A stretch of 64,000 nt of DNA from Hesseltinella vesiculosa (GCA_002104935.1 MCGT01000004.1:248001-312000), one strand, 5' to 3'; counted from the stretch's first letter, positions 25,234-37,794 are shown. The notes: a model not told the origin generated them from the sequence alone. Made by a program: numbers and translations.

Positions 25234-27200
25234 GCGTGTTACAAAAAGCGAACAAGGTTAACATCAAACATGGTTCCGCTCTCTTCTGTGTTTGTAAAAG
25301 CAGGCAAAATCTTCTAATATGTCTTTTTAACTCGCGAGAAATATGCCTCGGCTTTGACGCTTACGCACAGTTTATACGTAAAGTAGAAAGAAACATGGCG
25401 CTAGTTGCCGCTGGTTTTTCCTGGCTGGCATTTTTTAGATACTGTATTTTCGATCGCCTGCATGAAACTCGACCAGTGTTACGATGCACAGCCTCTGTGC
25501 CTGAATTCATTCCATCTCCACAACACTATGCGCGTGATTGCATTTCTTTACACCTTTTCTATGATTTCATATCCTGTGTCTTTTGCTTTAACAAGAGCAA
25601 AGTAACTAGCAAGAAAATGCGCCTCGTTCAAAGCGCACAAGCCACCGCTGTGATTTGATTGGTCAAAAAAAATTGCTTACATGCCTGGATTGTTTTTTCT
25701 TTTTCTTATGGATCACCACACTTTCAGCGATGAGATTGTATGACAACGCTAACAAAAACGCTTTGAAAATCAAATGGTAGTAAGGCAACTTCCAGAATAC
25801 ACTTTATGGTATTTCACCCTATTGATTGGGTCCATTTTATATTGAAATGTAGCAACTGCGTTCATTATGCTGCTTGATTTGTGCCAGTCCATCTATCTCG
25901 CTCCTGCACAGCCATCTCAAGCATGGTTATTGGGTCTGTGTGCCCGGCAGACATATAAACCTTCGTGGTTGGGCAACAGTGGTCATGTCATGGGCGTGGG
26001 TCAGGTGTTACCTCCTTTTGGGGGGCTCCTGGTTTACGTTTTCTTTCGTTGTCTTTAGACTTGTCCTGCGCGCTCTTGTGTGGGTTTCACGCTCGGCATT
26101 GGCCGTTCTATCTCACGCACTTGAGTATGTGTTCTTGACTGCTGAGGCAATGGGGATTGACGGTAGGGTGGTAGGGAACGCATTGACTTGACTGTTGCCT
26201 TTTGTCCCTGGGTGCTGAACTTCCCAATGGATTAGAGCGAGCAATGGCCAAGATTTAGCTTCAGACGGCAGGCAAATGCTGGGAAGTCGTGGCCTGTCTC
26301 TTTTCTTGGTCTCGTCTCGCTAGGTGGCTGGTCACCTTTTGTGCAGGAGTTGTCCCCACTTGGTCGCGGCGCTTGCTATATGGAAACACAGTGCTCTCCA
26401 GATGCCTTTAGGCAGACGGGGAAGGAACAGGTGTCGTGGGATCTGCACCTGATCTATCACTGACGATATAGCACCACTGGGTGGACTGGAAATGCATCCG
26501 TGGCGTTCAAAGGCCTGTGGTTTGTCTTCGCTATGTCTATCAGCTCTCGTTGTACACTTCCTTCACTCTACTTTCACTCTGCTTTCACTCTGCCTTTACT
26601 CTGTCAAGGAATGACATGATATTGTGCATGCTACGAATCAAATGCCCACATTAAAATGAATGCTGCCTTTTTTTTTGGCGCACACAGCTTCCTATATTTT
26701 TATTAAAAAAAAAAAATTAACGACAGGTAAAATATCCTGGTTAGCTTTCAATTTCATTTTTTTTCTTATGTTAATATTTGCCTGTATCCAATCGTCTCAA
26801 ATTGTCCATCTGTGTACGATAATATATGATACGACCATGTTAAATGCACACACACCTCAGACATTGCTTGACGAGCTAGGGGCCTTCAAAATAGAACGTC
26901 CAGGCTGGCAGTGGGATCGTCGGCGCTTCTTAAAAATCATCGACAGAAATGACAATGGACATAGCAAAAATGAAGAAGAAGAAAAAAGAGAGAAAAGTGA
27001 AGAATAGAAAAGAAAACAAAAAAGGTTTGAGAGGAGGCTGAAAAATAAGACAAGAGCGAAGCAGGATTGGATATTTAATTTAGCTCTGCTTGGAAATTCA
27101 ACGAGCAATTGGGTTGCCATTGGTCTGTGTGCAATGCGTCGATCACAATCGATGTTCAAGTCGTTGTCAACCATCCAAAAAAATTGCTTATTGGAACACC
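21796..27200. other. Gene-poor interval without a convincing gene
   Basis: About 5.4 kb. Holds poly-T/poly-A runs (22131-22154, 22738-22760, 25207-25233), an A/G low-complexity block (24302-24385) preceded by a short CAATCCTGCAAAAAG triplication (24250-24298), and a CTTTCACTCTGC tandem stretch near 26565-26605. Fragmented frames around 22.9-24.2 kb have splice-like sites but do not join into an intact protein. A 191-codon open frame at 25083-25658 contains a poly-Lys run made by poly-A and looks accidental. Confidence 0.5.
24302..24385. repeat. A-rich low-complexity (AAAAAG)n block
   Basis: Runs of A interrupted by single G over about 85 bases, directly after three tandem CAATCCTGCAAAAAGCA units. 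Simple-sequence DNA, non-coding. Confidence 0.9.
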
Positions 27201-27239
27201 AAAAAGAAGTGATTGCCGCTTTTTTTTTTCGTCCTGTAC

Positions 27240-27360
27240 CTCCCTTCGCTTGGGCAGAAATCAAAAAGGGTATGTACGCCAGCTACCTCCACGTAGTCAT
27301 ACCTGGGCAACCAACTTTTTAGTTGGGCCAGTTACTGGCACTTTTTTTAAACTGCATGAA
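27240..27360 (+). repeat. Dispersed family-C repeat, copy 1
   Basis: Shares about 120 bases with the reverse complement of 33836-33960, from GCAGAAATCAAAAAGGGTATGTACG through GGCACTTTTTTTAAA. The plus-strand frame reads RQLPPRSHTWATNFLVG, and this phrase is kept in the other copies. Confidence 0.85.
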
Positions 27361-28554
27361 ATGAAAAAGACTAAAGGGAAGTTTCCTCGTTGGGAGCAAA
27401 AAAAAAAAAAAACGACCTCTTGAGAAACGAGTGCCTTATTTTCAAGTCTGCAATGCTTTACCGGCTTTTCATTGTTTGTCATTGAAGAATGTCTTTCAAG
27501 AAGCATCATCATTAAGTTTATTTGATGATAAAAGAGGTGCCTTGTCTCGATAACTGGCAAAGAGCAGAGCTCTATTGAGAGCGTTTGCGTTTTTTTTTTC
27601 TTCAAAATGGCTGAAGAATTTTGGTAACAATAATTTGAGAGCCCTTTACTCTGCCAGCTTTAATACTTTTCTTACCCTCTATGTGCCTATGGATGCTCTA
27701 GGTTATAATCTTTAAAATGAAACCAAGAACGCCTTTTCAATGCCATTGCACTGTCGATTTATCGTAGGAAACAGAAATGGGACAACCAAAAAAAAAATGG
27801 GGAAAAAAAGTGGATTTGAAACGACGCAATCAAGATCGATCAGCAGATCGATCGTTGCCCATTCTGGGGACAAAGTGATTTCCTATTGGTACAACAATAG
27901 AACATTCTTGGTTTCAGTCACCTTTTTTTTCCCACCAATTTCTTGATGATTTTTTGGTTGTCCTTTACTGTTTATTGCGATTACTCCACAATGGGGTGGT
28001 ATTGCCTAGGCGTGTTTAGATTCATTTTAAAGCTACGATCCAAGGCTATCCGTAGGGAAGCATAACGTTGGAAAAGCAATGAAACTAGCCGAGAAACATG
28101 CTCTCAAGTAGTTGTGTAACCAGAATTCCTCTGCTGTTTTTTTGTCAAAACGACCAAAAACAAGCAAAATGGAAGCGGGAGCTTGCTACTGTTCAAAAAA
28201 AAAGAAGGCTATCTTTTTGAAATGAAAGATGTCAAGCACAGACCAGGAGAATGTAGATCTCTATTATGTCAAACATAGTTAATTTAGCTCTGTTTGGAAA
28301 TTAAACCGCAAATTGAGTTTCCATTTGAAACCCTCTCTTTACCCTTTTTAGTTTGGCACCTTTTTATGACCAGCTGACTGCCTCCTCAGTTCTTTTTTTT
28401 TCAGGGTCAAAAGGCATGTTTTTTGATTTTTCCTTTTTTTTTCTTCACTCAAGAACCCGCTGGAACCAGGCCAAGCAAGGTCCATAAGAACAAGGTCCAT
28501 AAGAACCAAATAATGCCAAGAAACTTTTCCTACAAGAAAAAAAGTCATGTCATT

Positions 28555-28645
28555 GATGGGTATGCATGTCAGTACCTCCACGTGGTCATACCTGGGTAAC
28601 CATCTTTTTTAAGTTGGGCTAAACCTGGCATTTTTGTTTAAAACA
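28555..28645 (+). repeat. Dispersed family-C repeat, copy 2
   Basis: Core CCTCCACGTGGTCATACCTGGGTAACCAT, reading VPPRGHTWVTIFF. More diverged than copies 1 and 4. Confidence 0.75.
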
Positions 28646-29184
28646 AAGATGCAGCGTTGGTAAATGTTATTAGAGCGAAGCTTTTTGATCACGTGATTAT
28701 TTGGTGCGGAATCCCAAATACCCCACAAAAAAAAAAAAAAAAAACTGCTTTGAGCACAGCTACTCTCACTCGTATGTTTTCCATTCCTGTTAGACATCAC
28801 AAGGAAAGGACAAAAGAAGCAGGTAAACACAAAACAAAAAGTATAACAAAGTTTACTAACATTTTTGCGGTGGGAACCTAATTTATGGTTTGAATGGCCT
28901 AGCAAACTCAAGACCTGGGGAAACAAGTCATAAGCTTGACGAACTTATGGCGGGAAACCCCAGGCCCGGCTCTCGGCTCGTATTCCAGGGTGATTTTTCC
29001 CGTTGACCGTTGGCTGGAAGGAGGAAGGATGGACAGGATGGTAGGATGGCACGGTTTTTGTCTTTGCTCGAGGAGCTTTATGTCCTTACCGGTTATGAAA
29101 CGCGAAAAGGAAAAATCATAAATGGTTTTCTTCGTCTTCCCCAAGCGGGTTATGCTTCTCTTCCGCTTCAAAACAGAAGTCATA

Positions 29185-29265
29185 AGGGTGTGTAAGCCAA
29201 CCACTTCCACGTAGTCACACCTGGGCAACCATGAAAATGGGCTAGGAGTTGGCATTCTTTCTACT
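29185..29265 (+). repeat. Dispersed family-C repeat, copy 3
   Basis: Core CTTCCACGTAGTCACACCTGGGCAACCAT, reading QPLPRSHTWATMKMG, then a stop. Same frame as the other copies. Confidence 0.75.
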
Positions 29266-31494
29266 TTCTTTAGACAGTTAAAATTTTAAGAAATAAAACG
29301 ATGAAAGAGAATGGTGGCGGTAATGACTAGTTTTTTTTTTTTTGTTTACTTGATTGCTACATACTTCAAACGCTGTAGCAGTAGGTTAAAAAAAAGAAAA
29401 GTGAGTGACTGGGAAAAAGAAGTTACTTCTCATTTCCAACATCCTCATGGTAGGGAAAGATGAGAATGGAGCAAGCCAAAGTCCAAAATAAAAAAAGCCC
29501 GTATATATTTTTTTTTTTTTGCCAGATATGATTGATATAAGATATAATATTCTGAAGCAAGTTCCTCTGCTCGTTTTATTGCTTTTCTTACTTTGACAAA
29601 CGTGTGAATAGGCCTGGTTATAAATTGTGAAATAAGCAAACATGTTCAAAAAACCAAACGACCAATTTTTTTTTTCAGAGGATGGCTACCGGTATATATG
29701 AACAAATGAGAAGCAACGTCGGCCAAGGCTTGATGTTAAAGCAGGACAGTCCAATGATTCTTTGACCGTTTTGTGACAGAAGCGTATTGTGAAGCGGGCA
29801 AGAGTGTGCAAGGGAATAAATATATAGGTTGTTGGCGGGATGTGCCTATGGAAGTCATCGAGCTTTTGCATCTTTCAGCTATGGTTTTTGACAGTGACTT
29901 TTTTTTAAAGAAAAAGAACAATTCAACACTGACTTCTTTTTTAATTAATGAGAGGCAAAAAAATGTTGTTTTATCTAATCTTCCCCTTCAAAAGAACAAT
30001 CATCAGAACCAGAGCTAGCAAGAAGCTGGTTAACGTGTTCCTTGTCACCGTGCTTTTTTTCATTTTTTTTTTTTCATGTGTGCGCGTGAGTAGGCTTGGT
30101 TGTAAGCAAATTCAGCCCGCTATTGCTCCATCGATCATCTTTTCGCTGCCGTTTGCTAAAACGGCACATCCCCCATTTTTTTTTTTTTTTTTGGTTTTTC
30201 CCACATCCTTTTTCATCATCACGGCATTCCTATCCTCCTGATTAAGAGGTAGGAATGGCTTGACGAAATACAGTAGGATGTGAAGGGCTACTTCTTCTCC
30301 CTTTGCTTAAACGGCAACGAATAAAAGTTTGAACTGAACCAAATTTGGTAGAGGAGAATGGAGGATTATGTTACCAACTTTGACAGTAAAAAGTGTAATG
30401 GAAAAAAATTGGCGGCTGCTCATTGATGGGCGCTCGAGGCCTTCCATTCATTTTGTGCTACGCCTCACCTCTCTTTTTTTTTTTTGTCTCCAACAGCTCC
30501 AACACATGGCTTGCAGGTAAACAAGAAAAGCACCAAAGTTTAACCACTAGCATCCTGTCTTATCTCCATTCATACGGCCTTTGAAAAATGGTGAAGTCAT
30601 GGACTCGAATGAACATCGGTTGCAATGTTTGGTGGCAATTTGCCCAGCCAGTTTAATGGTTTTCTCACTCTTTAAAATAAAAATCAAGGGCTTTTTACGA
30701 GGTACTTTCCATTTGTTGTTCAATCATGTGAAGATGAAATGAAAAGACTAAAAATAATTGATGCGGGAAAGAGATAGAAACAAAAAAATAGGGGGGGGTG
30801 AGGAAGTGTATTCTACTGCGATCGACTGTCGACGCATTCATAAATGGTAAGCACTTTGTCAGCGGGATCGCGTTGCATAGCGTAGTTTGAATCCATCTTT
30901 TTCTCTTTTTTTTTTTCCCATCGTTTTTTTTTTTTCACTGCTTCGTACGTTTGCACGACAATGAAATGGTCTTGACTGGTCGTTCTCGGATTCATTTTCA
31001 GGCTTATAACTAACGGTTCCCATAGGCATGCATAAAGCTTGTAAAGCATTAACACTGACCAACTAGCAAGCCTTCAATTTGCGGTGTTACCATCATGCCT
31101 CAGCTGTTTTGACAAAGAGCATTCGCGCAAGCTCTCGCACAATACACATTTGATTTTGCAATGATATCTCGTTATCTCCAAATAAATAACCATCACCATG
31201 CTTTCAGTTAAGCATTTCTCATTTGCAAAGAATGAAAGAGATAGCAGAAAAAAATGCATACATTTCTCAAAGCAGCCTCTTTTTTGTTGCCATCCAGTGA
31301 ACAAGAGTCTCTGCATTCCAACTCGTTATTCAACATAATAGGAAGAAATACCCTAGACTCAATATTTTTATTATTGACAGGACTTTCTCCTTATCTTTTG
31401 TTTTTCAGACTGCTCTGTGGGAACAGGTGAATCTCAAGGGAAATCTCAATTGAAGACCTTTTTCATTTCACTGTATTTTTTTTCCTTGTTGTCG

Positions 31495-31830
31495 GATTCC
31501 CGATAGCCTGCCAGCCAACGGGTGGCATGTTCCCTTGGCCGCCTCCCTACGGAGGCCCCTCCACCTGGAGGGTAAGCGGGGGATACTTGCCTACCAGTAC
31601 GCCAAGCTAAAAGAACAGACGTCCTAGCTCCAAGGGCGCAACCCCTCGGCCATTAGGATATCGAATGTTCACTCCAAGATGTGAAGGTGCTAGCCGGCCC
31701 TAGCACCAAAGAATGATCGCGTAGGAATCACCCCACTCGGAGCCGCAGAAGGTTACCCTTACAACGAGAAAAAGCAGCGTTTGGTGGAAACAAGGGGTCT
31801 CGCCACCCTCGTATCCACCGGTGAAAAAAA
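31495..31830. other. GC-rich hairpin block, possible structured RNA or tRNA-derived element
   Basis: About 330 bases clearly richer in G+C than the AT-rich flanks. It contains three perfect hairpins: CCTCC-CTAC-GGAGG, CCCTCC-ACCT-GGAGGG, and GGTGCTAG-CCGGCC-CTAGCACC. The minus strand has TGGCCGAGGGG, which fits the RNA polymerase III A-box consensus, but no B box at the usual distance. No long open frame. It does not resemble the snRNAs, RNase P RNA or 5S RNA I checked from memory. Could be a non-coding RNA gene, a SINE, or a fragment of foreign DNA. Confidence 0.4.
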
Positions 31831-33835
31831 AAAAAAAGCGAGAAAGTCGACAGAATGGCCTCTTTTTTATACTTTTTGAAGTAAAATCAGGATTTGGTTT
31901 ATTTGAAGAATGTTTCAAGTTTTTTTTTTTCAAAATAGGTGAAGAAGCTTGGTAACACAGTAACTTGACAGCCTTTTACTCTGTCGGTTTTAACGCCTTT
32001 TTTTTACTCTATGCATGCCCATAGATAGCCTTGGTCTAAACTTTAAAATGAAACCAAGAACGCCTTGTCAATAGAAGAGCAACAGAGCCAAAAAAAATCA
32101 TGAACAAAACGATGGGAAAAAAAAGGGGATTGAAACAATGCAGTGACAGTGTAATCCCGGTGACAAATTGATTTCCATTTTTATGGCCATTGACAAGCGA
32201 GTCCCCCCATTATTTTTATTTTCACATGATTGAATAGCAATGGAGACATTTTTATAGCTTGCAAGAAGAATCTGGTTAAGGGGTTGTCACCTTGCTTTTT
32301 TTTGTTTACTCACGAGTTTTACGATGTGACACCAAGCTTTTTTTTTTCATGCACTTTCAAACTTGGTGACACAATCCTTTTCAACCCTACTCCTTCACCA
32401 AATTCGGCTCTACTCTAACTTCATATGTGCGTGTGAGTAGACTTGGTTGAAAGCAAATTCAGCCCACCATTGCATCGATAATCATTCGCTGCTAAAACGG
32501 CAAACAACGCACCCCCCCCTCTTTTTTTTGGTTTTATCCCACATCCATTTTCATCATCACGCCATTCCTATCGCGCATTGCTGGCGTCCTTCCAAATAAT
32601 GTCAATAAACTATCATGTGTTTGCCTTTTCAAAATAAACTGCCGTTTTCGTCTTTCAAGATCATTTCAACGAAGCAACACTGCACGGACCAAAAAGGATG
32701 AAAAAAAGGGGTTTCAAACTACGCCATGGCAGGGCGATCCAGGTGACAAATGTCAGATTCATTTTTTAAATGACTGATGAAAACCTTTTTACTTTTTGTT
32801 TCTTTGTGGAGAACCTTGGTCCGTAGCTTTAAAATAAAATCAGATACGATACTTAATATCAGATGTACTTCATTTCATTATAGAAAAAAAAATAATTAGC
32901 TGCGAAAATCGATGTGGGAAAAATATGAAAAAAATAGGGGGGAGGTCGTTTCTTTTTGCCTAGCTTTAAACGGCAATGACAGATAATCAATCAAGACATC
33001 TTTGGCTTTTTCCCGTTCACCACAAGACTACCGGTATTTACAAGCAAGTCCCCCCCCCCTTTCATTTTCTTTTATTTTTAGCTTTCTTCTTTTTCACATG
33101 ATTGAAGAACAATGGAAACGTTTTAGGAAAGATATTGCTTTCATTTTAAAGTTTGGAATCAAGGATGCGAGAAAGATGTTCTAAAAGTTAGACATCAGTA
33201 CAAGACATCGAGAAAATGATCTTCAAACGTTGTGATGCCGAGATTCTTCAACCTTTTATTTTAACAGGATGAGTAAAAATCAAACGCGTCAAGTTTCATG
33301 CAACGACCGATTTGCTTACTGCCTCAAAGATAGAAATACTTTTTTCACAAGGATCAGTGCATACTTTCAAATCCCCCCTTTTTTTCCCATCGCTTTAATC
33401 ATGTTTTTTTTTTTTTTTTTTTTGCCGTTGCATTGTTTTTTCCTGCCAATCAATTGACTAGGCGTTCTTGGTTTCATATTATACTTTAGAAATTGACAGA
33501 GTAAAAGGCTGCAAGTTGCTTTGTTACCAAACTTCTCCACCGGCTTTGAAAAAAAAAAAACTTCAAACATTGCACAATACGGCTTTGGTTTTTGCCATTC
33601 GTTGGACAAACATCTCTGTTATCATCAAATAAACATGATGTTTTTTTTTTGAAAAACTTTTACGAACGCTGAAAAGAGGAACTGTTGCAAAAAAAAAAAA
33701 AAAAAAAAAAAGACACGCGCTTCTCAAAGCATCCTTTTTTTTTTTTTGTTTCCATCGTGGGAACGGCGACTCCTCTTCAATACAATGCGATAAGCAAAAC
33801 GAAACAGCTTGTTTTTTATTTTTAAAAGGTATTTT

Positions 33836-33960
33836 TTATTTAATGCATTTAAAAAAAGTGCCAGTGTCTAGCCCAACTAAAAAGTTGGTTGCCCAGGTAT
33901 GACCACGTGGAGGTAACTGGCGTACATACCCTTTTTGATTTCTGCGCAAGCGTGTGCCAG
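33836..33960 (-). repeat. Dispersed family-C repeat, copy 4
   Basis: Reverse complement of copy 1 with high similarity. Minus-strand frame RQLPPRGHTWATNFLVG. Contains CACGTG within CCTCCACGTGGTCATACC. Confidence 0.85.
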
Positions 33961-33964
33961 AAAC

Positions 33965-34290
33965 AAAAGCCTTAGAGGAAAGGAAAAAAAAAGAGCACAG
34001 AGGACCTGGCCAGGGGGTCCTCCAAGGACAGGTAGAGAAAAGGAAGGGAAGAAAAGCCCAGGCAGGGAAAGGGGAGGGGAGGGAGGCCAGGGAAGGAGAG
34101 GCGGGCCAAGGCAAGAGGAGGGGAGCCAGGCAGAGGGAGTAGGGGAACCTGTCCAAGCGCGGGAGAGCCAGTCCAAGCCAAGGGGAACCAGACCAAGGGA
34201 AGGGGAGCCAATCCAAGAGAACACACCAAGAGCCAGTGAAGAAAAAGAAAAGAAAAGAAAAGAAAAGAAACGAAACGAAACGAAAAACTT
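33965..34290. repeat. Purine-rich strand-asymmetric tract
   Basis: The plus strand is almost entirely A/G with interspersed CCA. It has imperfect GGGGAGCCAG.CCAAG repeats (34000-34220), ending in an AAAAG/AAACG pentanucleotide array (34225-34287). Long open frames here on both strands follow from the base composition and are not treated as genes. Confidence 0.8.
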
Positions 34291-35160
34291 GCCCTTTTTA
34301 AAGCAAGAAAAGAGGCAACTGACGCCTGTTCTTGTTCTAAAAAGTAATTTTTTGGATGGAAGGTGTGTGGGAAAAATCAAAAAAAATGGGTCGTTTCTCC
34401 TTTACTTACCGTAAACGGCAACGATCTACTCACATCTTTATGAAAACTTCGAACTGATACACATTTAGAGAGGAGAATGGTCAAAAGGATTGTGTTACCA
34501 ACATTGACAGCAAAAAGTGTCAGGAAAAAAAAGCTCCAGGCCATCCAGTCCATTTTCTGCTACGCCTCACCTCTCTATTTTTTTTTCTCAACAGGTCGGA
34601 TGCATGACTTCAAGTAAACAAGGAATGCAACTATCTTTAGTCATTAACAACCTGCCTTATTTCCATTCATACCACCTTTGTAAATAGGTGAAGTCATTGG
34701 CTCGAATAAGATGCAGATTGCTTGCCAGGTTTATTGACCTTCCCAGTCTTTGAAATGAAATCAGGGTTTTTACGAAAAGCTTTCCATTACTCGTTTCATG
34801 TGAAAATGTTACGAAAAGACCAAAAATAAATGATGTGGGAAAAAGAAAAGAATGGGGGGGAGGGGTGAAGGATTGCTTTCTTCAAAATGGAAAGCTCTTT
34901 GTCACCAGGATCAACTTACCATAGCGTAGTTTCAATTCCCATTTTTCTCCTATTTTCCCCAATTTTTGCTAACAGTGAAAGAGATGGCTTCTAACGCAGA
35001 CTCATTTTTTCTTGCTATTCTGCATTCCAGCTACTTTTTCAACACGATAGGTAGGAATAAACTTTATGATTTTATATAGTTGATAGGGTGTTCTCTTTAT
35101 CTTTTTTTTTCAGACTTCTCTGTGGGAACCAGTGAGAACCAAGGAGGTTCAGGCGGATGA

Positions 35161-36131
35161 GGTGACACCGAGTGTATGTCCAAACCAAGCAAAGCAATGA
35201 CTGTCGCTTGTTCTTGTTCAAAAAGCTATTTTCTGGAAATATGACAATGATGACACGAACACTGATGATGATAGACGTGCACAGACCAGTAGCACCAAAC
35301 TGTCGGTTCACATCCAAACAGAGCAAAATTAATACAGCCAATCGCGTTTCGCCTTCCTTCATCTTTTTTTTTTTTCTCTGAACGTCCTTGTTCCTTTCCA
35401 CTGCCGTTGAAAATAATAGAGCAAAAACAAGAACTGCAACAGCATCACATCTTTAATCGTAATGTCAAGCAACCATGCCTTTTGCTCTTGCCATTGATAT
35501 GCAGATCTCGATGCTATTCTTTCTTTATTCTGTCAACGACCAACTTGAATCCTTGGCGACTGCATCTGCAATGGAGCAAGGCAATAGTGCAAGATGCAAG
35601 GGTTATTACGAATATGAATAGAAAAGGATAATATCGTTCTTTTCACAGGGATGGTAGTAGCTGGAGCATCAATGTTATCCGTGCAGCAAAGAATGACAAA
35701 TCACGTCCTGAGCACGGCTGCCCTTGTATGCCCACAGCTGCGATGAAGTGCACTCGACTAGACTTTATATATCAAGCGGTAAGCACTGGGGTGTAATGAA
35801 TTTGTATTTTAGAGAAGATAGCGCACACACCTGCAGCGGGATAATAAAGGAGCGATGGACCTCAATCAATAGCAAGCTTACGAAAAAGACGGGCTGCGCA
35901 CTGGGAAGCATGATAGTTGTCCACCATCAATGCCTCCCAGGATCATTCCCGCGATATGTTTTAGTTTGTATGATTGTTGCGTGTAAGAGGATGGAAAAGT
36001 AAGAATGTAAGATGCTTGGAAAAATTTCAGATCATGCATGTGTGTGCTAGTTCTGAAATTAGAGTGTCTCTGCAGTTTTTTATCATTTCACACCAAGGCA
36101 GCATATCGTTGTCATCAACTCCATTTTTCCC
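35161..36131. other. Intergenic, nothing recognised
   Basis: About 970 bases of AT-rich sequence with only short, unrelated open frames. No repeat match to other parts of the window was noticed. Confidence 0.4.
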
Positions 36132-37062
36132 TCATATCACCTTCAATATTGCTCCTTTTTTCATGCGCTTTGGTTCTATGGATTGCTGTGAAGGTTAGCG
36201 TTCTAATGGCGCCATTGGAACAACGGGAAAAATGATATTGGGGATTTTTTCTGGGCCAAGAGAAGAGGCACTCTTCCTGAAAAAATGAAAAAATAAAAAA
36301 AAAAAAACTGTTAGAGGTTGGGCTTGGATGCAGCTTACAGCAGGCAAGTTTAGGCAGGAGAAAGCTTGGTCTAGCTGTGGAGGAAGTGATCGAGGAGGGT
36401 TGTGATATTTAACAATGGTCAATTCTCACCAAAGGCGATCTGCCCGAGCGGTTTGGAGGTGGAGGTCCCTTTTTTTTGGCTGAAAAAAGAAAACCATGTC
36501 GGACATTGTAATTTTTTTTTTTTTTTTTCGTTTTGCCATTTTTTTTTGGCTGGGGAAAAGGAGGTCCCAAAAACTACTTGATACCAAATTGGCTAGGCAA
36601 CCTTCATAGATTGACTTGATTTTTTCACTATCCATATGTTGCATTAAAACCTGAACCCATGCAAAATTTAACCTTGATTCATTCATTCAGAACTGCAATA
36701 GAGTAATTTCTTTTTTTGTAAAAAGCAAAGGGTCTCTCTGGCGGCCAGGCCAAAAAATCCTCCATTTTCATCAAAAATTTAAGCGTCCAATCTTTTGCAT
36801 GTAACTGATACTTGATGAGGTGGGATGGAAGTCACAATAAAAAGCTTTGTATGGGACGTGGTACCAAGCTAGAACAACCAGAAATCATGGCTGCCCAGCC
36901 ATTTTGCAAGGAAGGCCCATCTTTTTTTAGGTGAGCCTAGTTCTTCACCGTCTTATCCAAGTGCCGTATAATTTTAACTGTCAAGGCCTCCCCATTAATC
37001 TACCAATTCCAAGTACAGTTTGATGTAAATCATATCATCTGCCACCCTTTCCCACTATGTAC
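36132..37062. repeat. ~0.9 kb dispersed repeat, copy 2
   Basis: Near full-length match to 16605-17526 in direct orientation. The left end is CCCTCATATCACCTTCAA and the right end CACTATGTA. Includes family-A copy 3. Confidence 0.85.
36575..36690 (-). repeat. Dispersed family-A repeat, copy 3
   Basis: Minus-strand frame NFAWVQVLMQHMDSEKIKS, very close to copy 2, inside the 0.9 kb repeat. Confidence 0.75.
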
Positions 37063-37224
37063 AGGGTTTACTTTTTTTGTTATCTAAATAACAAAAAAAA
37101 AATAGACCGTGCAGTCCTAGCTGGTGCATGCTGGGCAATTAGAAGGTGGCGCTGCGCGGAGGCTGAATGCAGCGATCTGGTTTTTTTGCTATTTTGAAAA
37201 AAAAAAAAAAAGAATAAACGCTGC

Positions 37225-37400
37225 ACAGCATATTTGAGTGATTGGATCGATGTGAAATTTTATGAGAATGCGCAAATTCATGAATGATGATGATTCTGAG
37301 AAATTCAAGTCCATTGGTGAAGGTCACCCAGCCAACTTTTGTCAGGTTTCGGTTTTGGCACCTCTGAATTGCCAGCTAAAAAAATGAAAAATCGGTCATT
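37225..37400 (+). repeat. Dispersed family-A repeat, copy 4
   Basis: Plus-strand frame NFMRMRKFMNDDDSEKFKS then GEGHPANF, then a CCAG|CTAAAAAAATG acceptor-like junction (AKKMKN). Same order of elements as in the other copies. A stop codon follows the initial ATG. Confidence 0.7.
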
Positions 37401-37794
37401 TTCACCAGGGGACCCCCAGGTAGCCCCATTAAAAACCACAGTGCAAACTTACACTAAATGATTTCGTTCCAAACTTTGCATATAACGATGTGAAATGACC
37501 TTGATGAATGATTTCATACGCATTTGATTTTGATGCACGCTAGCACTTGAAAATGATGTAGCAGTTCGTCTCACATGACGGAAATCTGCTTTGCAAACTG
37601 CAAATCAGACCACCTTGCTCCAATAGCAGGTATGCGTACAAAAAAAAAAAAAAATGAGCCACCAACCATTTTTTTTATCAGTTACCAAGTATGCTATGCC
37701 ACGGAATCATAATAACCACAGACAACAAGCATCACTTGCGCACAAAATCTTGCACACCCCTTCTCTGACCTACTTTGCCCTATCCTCCGCTTAC

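Larger units (their letters stand above)
27600..31440. repeat. Diverged segmental duplication, unit 1
   Basis: Blocks of this segment recur in the same order in unit 2: 27600-27745 matches 31930-32075 (GAAACCAAGAACGCCTT), 30050-30240 matches 32420-32590 (AAGCAAATTCAGCCC; TTCATCATCACG), 30330-30620 matches 34470-34720, 30660-30800 matches 34735-34880, and 31370-31440 matches 35070-35150 (CTCTGTGGGAAC). Diverged, with indels and extra insertions. No intact gene. Confidence 0.6.
31900..35160. repeat. Diverged segmental duplication, unit 2
   Basis: Direct-orientation partner of 27600-31440, with the same order of matching blocks, interrupted by an inverted family-C copy (33836-33960) and a purine tract. 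An additional inverted copy of the GAAACCAAGAACGCC block lies at 33455-33560. Confidence 0.6.

Noticed and set aside
25083..25658. 191-codon open frame on the plus strand
   Set aside because: Contains a poly-Lys run created by a 27-A homopolymer. No recognisable motif and no splice context; most likely chance.
33877..34380. Long open frames on both strands (Pro/Leu-rich minus strand, Glu/Arg/Lys-rich plus strand)
   Set aside because: Produced by the purine-rich tract, which rarely contains stop codons. Composition is repetitive and no homology is recognised.
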